DNA of 20,853 nucleotides from Paludibacteraceae bacterium. Lineage in GTDB: Bacteria > Bacteroidota > Bacteroidia > Bacteroidales > Paludibacteraceae. Positions 14,064 to 20,853 of this stretch are shown one piece after another. The translations under genes were made by a program, and so were the position numbers. The notes under the pieces were generated by a model. That model ran no database searches and was not told the DNA's origin. It worked only from the letters and a program-made list of their open reading frames with translations. The DNA is taken from assembly GCA_904502115.1 (NCBI GenBank), contig CAJGDW010000018.1, positions 1 to 20,853 of the forward strand. The letters run 5' to 3'. The number at the start of each line of letters is the position of its first letter. Position 1 is the first letter of the stretch.

Positions 14064-15011
14064 ATGAACAAGAAAGAATTAAGAATAGTATACATGGGAA
14101 CCCCCGAGTTTGCCGTTGAACCCTTAAAACGTTTAGTTGACGAGGGGTACAACGTAGTCGGTGTAGTTACCATGCCCGATAAACCCGCCGGTAGGGGACA
14201 ACACTTGCAAGAGTCGCCCGTAAAAAAATACGCCTTGCAAGAAGACATACCTTTGTTGCAACCCGAAAAATTGCGCGACGAAGATTTCTTGGTGCAATTA
14301 AAAATGTGGCAAGCCGATATTCAAGTGGTGGTTGCCTTTAGAATGTTGCCAGAGGTAGTTTGGAATATGCCTCGTTTGGGAACTTTCAATTTGCATGCAT
14401 CTTTGTTGCCTCAGTACCGTGGTGCGGCTCCCATCAACTGGGCCATCATTAACGGCGAAAAAGAAACAGGGGTTACCACTTTCTTTTTGAAGCACGAAAT
14501 TGATACAGGTAACATTATCCTACAACGCAGTACGCCTATTGCAGATAGTGATAATGTAGGTACACTTTACGACCGTTTAATGAACATGGGTGCCGATTTG
14601 GTGGTAGAAACCATGGAGCGTATCACCATGGGCGATGTATCAACTATGCCCCAAGACGATAGCGTAGCCGTTACCCCTGCTCCTAAAATCTTTAAAGAAG
14701 ATTGTAAAATCAATTGGAATAAATCGGCCATCGAATTGCATAATTTTGTACGTGGTCTTTCGCCCTATCCTGCTGCTTTTACAGAGGTAAAGAACGATAA
14801 AGGTCAGGTACTTAGCTTAAAAGTTTTGGAAACGGAGGTAATCGAAGATACCGTATCTGAACAACCAGGCACCTTGGTTAGCGATGGTAAAAAACAATTG
14901 TATTTCGCTACAGAAGAAGGTTATTTATCGATTAAAAAATTACAATTGGCAGGTAAAAAAGCCATGACCACCGAAGAATTGCTTCGTGGAGCCAAATTGT
15001 TTTCATTATAA
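14064..15011 (+). CDS. fmt: Methionyl-tRNA formyltransferase
   Basis: Fmt transfers a formyl group from 10-formyl-THF to initiator Met-tRNA. The 315 aa equal the usual length. The catalytic triad is N109, H111 and D147, within FNLHASLLPQYRGAAPINWA and HEIDTGN. YMGTPEFAVEPL at 10-21 and GVVTMPDKPAGRGQ at 33-46 are diagnostic. The C-terminal OB-like domain includes NFVRGLSPYPAAF. The ATG at 14064 follows the OmpH terminator by 21 nt. TTGATTTG at 14051-14058 is one base off a -7 box, so its promoter is uncertain and read-through from upstream is possible. dnaG starts 5 nt downstream, so fmt and dnaG form an operon. The folate dependence links it loosely to folK further on. Confidence 0.97.
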   Translation: MNKKELRIVYMGTPEFAVEPLKRLVDEGYNVVGVVTMPDKPAGRGQHLQESPVKKYALQEDIPLLQPEKLRDEDFLVQLKMWQADIQVVVAFRMLPEVVWNMPRLGTFNLHASLLPQYRGAAPINWAIINGEKETGVTTFFLKHEIDTGNIILQRSTPIADSDNVGTLYDRLMNMGADLVVETMERITMGDVSTMPQDDSVAVTPAPKIFKEDCKINWNKSAIELHNFVRGLSPYPAAFTEVKNDKGQVLSLKVLETEVIEDTVSEQPGTLVSDGKKQLYFATEEGYLSIKKLQLAGKKAMTTEELLRGAKLFSL

Positions 15012-15016
15012 AACTC

Positions 15017-16975
15017 ATGATAGACGAGGCAACCAAACAGCGAATCCTGGATGCGGCTAAGATAGAAGAAGTCGTAGGCGATTTTGTTACCTTGCGTCGT
15101 CGTGGGGTAAACCTGATTGGTTTATGCCCCTTTCATAACGAAAAAACTCCTTCGTTTACCGTTTCACCTTCTAAAAACATCTGCAAGTGTTTTGGTTGTG
15201 GCAAGGGTGGAACGCCTGTAAACTTCATTATGCAGCACGAGCATCTAAGTTACCCAGATGCTTTGCGCTATTTGGCTAAAAAATACAACATCGAGATAGT
15301 AGAAAAAGAGTTGACAGCCGAAGAAATGCAAGCGCGTACCAAACGCGAAAGCATGATGGCACTCAACGAATTTGCAGGACGTTACTTTGTCGATCAGTTG
15401 TGGAGAACCGAAGAGGGTCAATCAGTAGGCCTTGCCTATTTTCGTGAACGTGGTTTCTCCGATGCCATTCTTCAAAAATTCCAATTGGGATATAGCCAAA
15501 ATCAGTACCATGCCTTTTCCGATGAAGCCATTAAAAGTGGATTCTCGGCTACGGTGCTGAGCGATGTTGGTTTGGCTACCCGCAGCGATAGGGGCGGTAT
15601 GGTAGACCGCTTCAGAGGTCGTGTTATGTTTCCGGTACATTCCCTGTCGGGTAGAATTGTTGCGTTTGGTGGCAGGGTGTTGGTACAAACCGAAAAATCG
15701 GCCAAGTACGTCAACTCGCCCGAGTCTGAAATCTATCACAAAAGCAACGAATTATACGGTATTTATTTTGCCAAAGAGAGCATGGTGCAAAACGATGCTG
15801 TCTATTTGGTAGAGGGTTATACCGATGTTTTGTCGATGCACGAGGCGGGCATTCAAAACGTGGTAGCATCGTCGGGAACATCACTTACCCAAGGGCAAAT
15901 CCGCATGATTCACCGCTTTACCAGCAACATAACAGTGCTATACGATGGCGATGCGGCAGGAATCAAAGCCTCTATCAGGGGTATCGATTTGTTGTTAGAA
16001 GAAGGCATGAACGTAAAAGTCGTTTTGCTGCCCGATGGCGACGATCCCGACTCGTTTGCTAAAAAACACAATGCTAACGAACTGATTGAATACATAAAAG
16101 AGCATCAAGTAGACTTTATTCAGTTCAAGTCGGGTTTACTATTGGAAGATGCTGGCAACGATCCCATTAAAAAATCCCAACTCATTAACGATATTGTGCA
16201 GTCCATTGCAGTAATACCCGATGCGATTACTCGCTCCTTGTACATTCAAGAGTGTGCCATTCGTTTCTCGGTACGTGAGTCGTTACTGGGCGAGGCTGTT
16301 CAAAAGTTGCGTCAGCAAAAGCAAGTGCAAAAACCCGTACAAGAGCCGGCACCCATTGCCAATGCAACGGCATCGGTTATTGTGCCTATCGAACCCGAAA
16401 TCGCCCAAAAAGCAGGCGCCGAATTGCCTTATACCTACAACCAAGAACAGGTAATCATGCGCTATTTGGTGAATTACGGAAAATGCAACCTTTCGTTTTA
16501 CGATGCAGAAAGCAACGAGCATATTCAAATCCCACTCGCTACCTATGTAGATTTGATGCTGGCCGAAGATGAGATGCCCTTGCAGTTTCCTTTGCACGTA
16601 CAACTTTTGCAAGAAGCATTGCAAGTAGACCAAACCGACTTGCGCACTTATTTCTTAAATCATACCAATTTGTCCATTCAAAACTACGTATTCTCGTTGG
16701 TAGAAGATAAGTACGAGCATTGCAGAAACAGCAAAGACGAAGACCCCAATAAACTTACTTCTCAACTGTCGCAAGAAATGCCTCAGGTAATCTTGGAATT
16801 CAAATTGCGTACCGTAAAAGGTCGCTTAAAAGAAGTTTCAGAGGCGATTAAGCAAGCGCAGGTACAACAAGATGGCGCTCAATTGGCTCAGCTTATCCAA
16901 CAACAAGTATCTCTTGTTCGTACACAACAAGAGATTGTAGATAACTTACGCGAAAGTAAAATCCAACGTTTTTAG
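15017..16975 (+). CDS. dnaG: DNA primase
   Basis: DnaG makes RNA primers for leading- and lagging-strand replication. The 652 aa include the N-terminal zinc-binding domain with C37, H40, C58 and C61 (LCPFHNEKTPSF, CKCFGCGKGG). The RNA polymerase domain carries RVMFPVHSLSGRIVAFGGR at 202-220. The TOPRIM fold has EGYTD (266-270) and YDGDAAG (309-315), whose acidic residues bind metal. A Gln/Pro-rich linker (about 434-465) leads to a C-terminal region that should contact the replicative helicase. That region is weakly conserved, as usual. It follows fmt by 5 nt. Its TAG (16973-16975) overlaps the TAA of the convergent histidine kinase gene (16974-16972), so neither gene has a terminator of its own there. 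Confidence 0.97.
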   Translation: MIDEATKQRILDAAKIEEVVGDFVTLRRRGVNLIGLCPFHNEKTPSFTVSPSKNICKCFGCGKGGTPVNFIMQHEHLSYPDALRYLAKKYNIEIVEKELTAEEMQARTKRESMMALNEFAGRYFVDQLWRTEEGQSVGLAYFRERGFSDAILQKFQLGYSQNQYHAFSDEAIKSGFSATVLSDVGLATRSDRGGMVDRFRGRVMFPVHSLSGRIVAFGGRVLVQTEKSAKYVNSPESEIYHKSNELYGIYFAKESMVQNDAVYLVEGYTDVLSMHEAGIQNVVASSGTSLTQGQIRMIHRFTSNITVLYDGDAAGIKASIRGIDLLLEEGMNVKVVLLPDGDDPDSFAKKHNANELIEYIKEHQVDFIQFKSGLLLEDAGNDPIKKSQLINDIVQSIAVIPDAITRSLYIQECAIRFSVRESLLGEAVQKLRQQKQVQKPVQEPAPIANATASVIVPIEPEIAQKAGAELPYTYNQEQVIMRYLVNYGKCNLSFYDAESNEHIQIPLATYVDLMLAEDEMPLQFPLHVQLLQEALQVDQTDLRTYFLNHTNLSIQNYVFSLVEDKYEHCRNSKDEDPNKLTSQLSQEMPQVILEFKLRTVKGRLKEVSEAIKQAQVQQDGAQLAQLIQQQVSLVRTQQEIVDNLRESKIQRF

Positions 16976-18669
16976 TCGATAACCGGAAGTGGTTCTTTGC
17001 GAAGCGAGAACACAAACTCCAAACCACCGCCAGGGTGGTGTTTGGCAGAAATACGTCCTTGATGGAATAAAATGGCATTTTTTACAATGGCCAATCCTAA
17101 TCCCGTACCTCCTAGTTTCCTAGATCTTCCTTTGTCCACACGGTAGAATCGTTCAAAAAGGTGATTCAGGTGTTTGGAATCCACTCCAATACCCGTGTCT
17201 GCATAAGAGAAGTGCAGGAATTCGTTATCTACTCGGAAGCAGTTAATTTGTATACTGATATTGCAGCCTGCGTAGTGCAAGGTATTGTCTACCAAATTGC
17301 GGAAAATAGAATACAGTAGCGACATATTGCCCTTGATGGTTGCATTGCAAGGCAGGTTTACTTCGGTGGTAATGTTCTTTTCTTCCAACTCCAACGATAC
17401 GTCTTTCAGTACGTTCTGAATAACATCGTTCAGGTTGATGTCATCACGATCAAAGATGCCCGAACCTTCGTCTAATTTGTTCAGCATCGATATATCTTGG
17501 AGCAGATAGCTTAGACGGATGGCTTGTGCGTGGCAACGTTCTATAAAGAACTCGCGTTTGTCTGGATCCATTCCTGGGTTATTGATAATGGTTTCCATAA
17601 AGCCTTGAATACTACTAACCGGTGTCTTTAACTCGTGCGATATATTTTGGGTTAGCTGACGTTTTAGTAGGGCTTGCTCTTCTCTTTCTGTAATATCATC
17701 GATGGTAATTTCACAACTCTTATCGGGGAAAACAATGCCATGTACTACCAATATGCGGTCGTTTTTGTGCACTTCCATGGTCTTGGTTTCAAGTACATTT
17801 TTGTAATCGCGTTGTTTATCGTCAAAGAATTCAACGATGTCAAATAGTTCAGGAATATCAAATATCTTTTCGGAGTACTGAATAGGTCTGTCCGAAATAA
17901 GGTTGGCATATTGAATAAATAATTCGTTCGATAGAATTTCTTTGCGTTGGGGCGAGAAAATACACAAACCACGTTTAGAGAGTCGAAGGTGTGCCCACAG
18001 TTTTTCGCGCTCCATATCCAGCGCCTTTTGGGTGCGCTCTAACTTTTTATAGCTTCTTACAATGTATTCGCTAATCTCGCTAAATTCGTTGTCAGGAAAG
18101 TTGTATTTGTCGCCCGAATCAACACGCTCTATCAGGCGTTTTAGGGTTTTGATGGTAGATCTAAATTTTAAGGATGTACTATAGTATCCGATGGTTGCAA
18201 TGCCAAAAAGCAACAAGGTAACCAAAATAGGCATATAGCTAATGGGTAAGGCATCTGAACGATTGTCAAAGGGTTTCGCTATGCGTACGTACTCATTTTC
18301 TCCCTTTTTGGCGTAGTAAAAATACAATTGATTGTTATGAGTGGAGTGGCGTAGTGCTGTGCCGTAACCATATCGATTTGCTTCTCTAATTTCTTTACGT
18401 TCTAGGTGATTATCTAATGTATCAACGCAAAATAGATTGTCGTAGGCAACGTTGCCATTAAAATCAATAATACTAACCCGTAAGGTGGTATCAGGTAGAT
18501 TTTGTACTTGGTTGCCGTTTTCTAGCATTTCTGCGTATATTTCCAGTTGTGCTGCTAGCTTGTCGGCGGCATTGCTTTTCTCGTAACGTACCGAAAACAG
18601 AATAATAATGAGTGCAAACAGTACAAAAATAGATAGGAAATAGGTGGATATGCGTTGGTTGATGGTCAT
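16972..18669 (-). CDS. Membrane sensor histidine kinase (PhoR-like)
   Basis: The 565-aa kinase has a transmembrane helix at about 11-29, an extracytoplasmic sensor region of some 110 residues (about 30-140) and a second helix at about 145-165. A coiled/PAS-like cytoplasmic linker runs from about 170 to 330. The HisKA domain holds phosphoacceptor H345 in NISHELKTP. The HATPase domain has the N box NLVDN (458-462), DTGIG (491-495), FERFYRVDKG (505-514) and GTGLGLAIVKN (521-531). All catalytic motifs are intact. No response regulator is in the window, so the signal and partner are unknown. It lies 1 nt after folK and probably shares the typA-folK operon. PhoR-like is a structural description, not proof of phosphate sensing. 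Confidence 0.95.
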   Translation of the reverse strand: MTINQRISTYFLSIFVLFALIIILFSVRYEKSNAADKLAAQLEIYAEMLENGNQVQNLPDTTLRVSIIDFNGNVAYDNLFCVDTLDNHLERKEIREANRYGYGTALRHSTHNNQLYFYYAKKGENEYVRIAKPFDNRSDALPISYMPILVTLLLFGIATIGYYSTSLKFRSTIKTLKRLIERVDSGDKYNFPDNEFSEISEYIVRSYKKLERTQKALDMEREKLWAHLRLSKRGLCIFSPQRKEILSNELFIQYANLISDRPIQYSEKIFDIPELFDIVEFFDDKQRDYKNVLETKTMEVHKNDRILVVHGIVFPDKSCEITIDDITEREEQALLKRQLTQNISHELKTPVSSIQGFMETIINNPGMDPDKREFFIERCHAQAIRLSYLLQDISMLNKLDEGSGIFDRDDINLNDVIQNVLKDVSLELEEKNITTEVNLPCNATIKGNMSLLYSIFRNLVDNTLHYAGCNISIQINCFRVDNEFLHFSYADTGIGVDSKHLNHLFERFYRVDKGRSRKLGGTGLGLAIVKNAILFHQGRISAKHHPGGGLEFVFSLRKEPLPVID

Positions 18670-18670
18670 A

Positions 18671-19144
18671 CTAGCGGGGTAGTTGGTTGAGTAATTGTTG
18701 CGTGTTTTTTCCCAAAATAGGATGTCTTAATTTAGGTGCAATCTCGCACAAAGGAGCTAAAACAAATGCACGTTGGTGCATACGTGGGTGCGGAACAACC
18801 AAATCTACTTGGTTTATTTGCTCCATATTAAAGTACAAAATATCAATATCCATGCATCTGTCCGAGTAAACAAGGTTGACACTTTTTTGTGTACGTCCCA
18901 GTTCCCTTTCCAACTGTTGGGTAAGGACTAGCACTTCGGGTGCATTTAATGGGGTTTCTACACAGATAGCACAGTTTAAAAATAGGTTATCGGAGGTAAA
19001 ACCTTCGGCAACGGTAGTATGCATAGAAGAACGTTGGGTAATTTTGCCAATGCGTTGTTCTATGCCCGCAAATGCTTGTTGCATCAGCTCCTCGCGGTTG
19101 CCCAGGTTGCTTCCTAATCCAAGATATACCTTATTTGTTAGCAC
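18671..19144 (-). CDS. folK: 2-amino-4-hydroxy-6-hydroxymethyldihydropteridine pyrophosphokinase
   Basis: HPPK transfers pyrophosphate from ATP to the pterin alcohol in folate synthesis. The 157 aa match the stand-alone family size. YLGLGSNLGNRE (7-18) is the N-terminal signature. SDRCMDIDILYF (94-105) has the two metal-binding aspartates D99 and D101. VPHPRMHQRAFVLAPL (117-132) follows. The start is GTG at 19144, 14 nt inside the end of typA. It is the only start that keeps the conserved first strand, so translation is probably coupled to typA. The kinase gene follows after 1 nt. No folP or folB is adjacent. Confidence 0.95.
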   Translation of the reverse strand: MLTNKVYLGLGSNLGNREELMQQAFAGIEQRIGKITQRSSMHTTVAEGFTSDNLFLNCAICVETPLNAPEVLVLTQQLERELGRTQKSVNLVYSDRCMDIDILYFNMEQINQVDLVVPHPRMHQRAFVLAPLCEIAPKLRHPILGKNTQQLLNQLPR

Positions 19145-20853
19145 GTTTACGTTCTAGTTCGTCCAAAATAATTTTTCTCAGGCGCATGGCGTTGGGCGTA
19201 ATTTCTACGTATTCATCTTCTTTGATGTATTCCAAAGCCTCTTCCAAACTAAATACAATAGGAGGAACAATTTTGGTTTTTTCGTCCGAACCCGATGCAC
19301 GCATGTTGGTCAATTTCTTCGATTTGGTAACGTTAATCACCAAGTCACCTTCTTTGCAGTGTTCGCCTACTACTTGTCCAGCATACACTTCGTCTTGTGG
19401 GAATACAAAGAACTTACCACGGTCTTGCAATTTGTCAATAGCGTAGGCAAAAGCGGTACCACTTTCCATGGCAATCATCGAACCATTAACGCGGCGAGCA
19501 ATGTCACCTTTGTAAGGTGCATATTGAATAAAACGGTGGGCAATAACCGCCTCGCCGGCAGTAGCCGTAAGCAAGTTGGTACGCAAGCCAATAATACCGC
19601 GCGATGGGATGTGGAATAGCAAGTGAATGCGATCGTTTTTGCTTTCCATGTTCACAATTTCGCCTTTGCGCGAGGTAACCAATTCAATTACCTTGCCCGA
19701 GTTTTCTTCGGGTACGTTTACGGTTAGTTCCTCGATGGGCTCGCATTTTACGCCGTCTATTTCCTTGTAGATAACTTGAGGTTGACCTACTTGCAACTCG
19801 TAACCTTCGCGACGCATGGTTTCAATAAGCACCGACAAGTGCAATACACCACGTCCAAATACGTGCCATATATCGCTCGATTCTTCTTTTTCAACGCGCA
19901 AGGCCAAGTTTTTGTCCAATTCGCGCACCAAACGTTCATGAATGTGGCGCGAGGTAACAAATTTACCGTCTTTGCCAAAGAAAGGTGAGTTGTTGATGGT
20001 AAACACCATGCTCATAGTAGGCTCGTCAATGGCAATAGGAGGCAATGCATCGGGCGTATTCAAATCGCAAATGCAATCGCCAATATCAAATTTATCCAAA
20101 CCAATTACGGCGCACAATTCGCCCGAAGATACTTCGCTTACTTTGGTTTTGCCAAATCCGCTAAATACGTTTAGTTCTTTGATGCGGCATTTGTTGATGC
20201 TGCCATCGCGGCGCACAAGGGCAATATCGGTATTTTCTTTAATGGTACCTCTGTGTACACGTCCAATGGCGATACGACCTACGTACGATGAGTAATCCAA
20301 CGAGGTAATCAGCATTTGTAGCGGACCTTCGATGGTTTTAGGAGCGGGAATGTGCTCTATAATGGCATCCAATAGGGGATAAATGTTGTCGGTTTGGTTT
20401 TTCCAGTCGGTCGACATCCAGTTTTGTTTAGCCGAACCATACACCACAGGAAAATCCAATTGGTCTTCGGTAGCATCCAAGCTGAACATCAAATCGAATA
20501 CCGCTTCGTGTACTTCGTCGGGACGGCAGTTGGGTTTGTCCACCTTGTTGATTACCACAATGGGTTTCAAACCAATCTCAATGGCTTTTTGCAACACAAA
20601 ACGGGTTTGAGGCATGGGCCCTTCAAAGGCATCCACTAGTAGCAATACACCATCGGCCATATTGAGTACGCGTTCTACTTCGCCACCAAAGTCCGAGTGC
20701 CCAGGGGTGTCAATGATGTTGATTTTGGTGTCTTTGTAGTTGATAGAAACATTTTTCGACACAATGGTAATACCACGTTCGCGTTCCAAATCGTTGTTGT
20801 CCAATACCAATTCGCCTGCTTTTTCGTGGTCTTTGTACAAAGCACCCGCTACA
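19131..20853 (-). CDS. typA: GTP-binding protein TypA/BipA (5' end outside window)
   Basis: TypA/BipA is a ribosome-associated translational GTPase involved in 50S assembly and stress or low-temperature growth. The frame runs off the right edge, and 573 residues are visible. About 25 N-terminal residues, including the P-loop GHVDHGKT, should lie beyond. The GTPase domain shows the switch I sequence LDNNDLERERGITI, then DTPGHSDFGGEVER (G3), NKVDKPNCRP (G4) and GSAKQNW (G5). The domain II strands, the EF-G-like domain with RGVLHLSVLIETMRREGYEL, and the TypA-specific C-terminal domain (FFVFPQDEVYAGQVVGEHCK) follow. A TTG that could look like a start at 20840 is internal (VAGALYKDHEKAG). It heads the operon typA-folK-kinase. 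Confidence 0.97.
   Translation of the reverse strand, partial: VAGALYKDHEKAGELVLDNNDLERERGITIVSKNVSINYKDTKINIIDTPGHSDFGGEVERVLNMADGVLLLVDAFEGPMPQTRFVLQKAIEIGLKPIVVINKVDKPNCRPDEVHEAVFDLMFSLDATEDQLDFPVVYGSAKQNWMSTDWKNQTDNIYPLLDAIIEHIPAPKTIEGPLQMLITSLDYSSYVGRIAIGRVHRGTIKENTDIALVRRDGSINKCRIKELNVFSGFGKTKVSEVSSGELCAVIGLDKFDIGDCICDLNTPDALPPIAIDEPTMSMVFTINNSPFFGKDGKFVTSRHIHERLVRELDKNLALRVEKEESSDIWHVFGRGVLHLSVLIETMRREGYELQVGQPQVIYKEIDGVKCEPIEELTVNVPEENSGKVIELVTSRKGEIVNMESKNDRIHLLFHIPSRGIIGLRTNLLTATAGEAVIAHRFIQYAPYKGDIARRVNGSMIAMESGTAFAYAIDKLQDRGKFFVFPQDEVYAGQVVGEHCKEGDLVINVTKSKKLTNMRASGSDEKTKIVPPIVFSLEEALEYIKEDEYVEITPNAMRLRKIILDELERKRANK

Noticed and set aside
20838..20840. TTG as the start of typA
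   Set aside because: The frame continues to the window edge with sequence typical of TypA, and the P-loop must lie further upstream. The gene is simply cut by the window.
1..20853. Mobile elements, CRISPR arrays, defence or secondary-metabolite systems
   Set aside because: No repeats with spacers, transposase, integrase, toxin-antitoxin pair or biosynthetic cluster was seen. Composition and gene content are uniform housekeeping.

Overview
The window is a compact, gene-dense piece of a bacterial chromosome. Several signals point to Bacteroidota, probably Bacteroidales. The recurring promoter element is TAnnTTTG, the Bacteroidota -7 box. There are no Shine-Dalgarno sites. The window also holds an OmpH-like protein with a membrane anchor, a lamin-tail-domain exported protein, and a DnaX C-terminal domain of Bacteroidota type. 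Nearly everything is housekeeping. I found no transposase, integrase, prophage, CRISPR array or defence/toxin system.

Layout, left to right. A tRNA-Arg(CCU) with its own promoter and terminator lies at 29-137. A minus-strand pair follows: asd (aspartate-semialdehyde dehydrogenase) then aroB (3-dehydroquinate synthase), overlapping by 17 nt. Divergent from asd is an exported lamin-tail-domain protein (2376-3782). Next on the plus strand come gpmI (cofactor-independent phosphoglycerate mutase) and rpmH (ribosomal protein L34), each with its own TAnnTTTG box. A strong terminator closes rpmH. A plus-strand operon follows: a CstA-family transporter, an M18 aminopeptidase, MTA/SAH nucleosidase and rsmE. 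This operon runs head-on into minus-strand dnaX. pepD lies upstream of dnaX on the same strand. Divergent from pepD is a plus-strand pair, a 67-aa membrane protein and an OmpH-like coiled-coil protein, ended by a terminator. Then come fmt and dnaG. dnaG converges, with overlapping stop codons, on a minus-strand operon: typA/bipA (cut by the window edge), folK and a PhoR-like sensor histidine kinase.

The most interesting signal is in dnaX. The reading frame carrying the clamp-loader ATPase (gamma, 369 aa) stops just after a run of 11 A residues. The -1 frame is open from that run for another 200 codons and encodes the tau tail. An 11-bp RNA hairpin ends exactly where the A run begins. This looks like gamma/tau production by slippage, either on the ribosome or by RNA polymerase stuttering. 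An artefactual miscount of the homopolymer is the main competing explanation.

Functionally the window covers replication (dnaX, dnaG), translation (tRNA-Arg, rpmH, fmt, rsmE, typA), amino-acid and aromatic precursor synthesis (asd, aroB), folate (folK), glycolysis (gpmI), peptide use (CstA-like transporter, M18 aminopeptidase, pepD), S-adenosyl by-product recycling (MTA/SAH nucleosidase) and the cell envelope (OmpH-like, small membrane protein, lamin-tail protein, histidine kinase).
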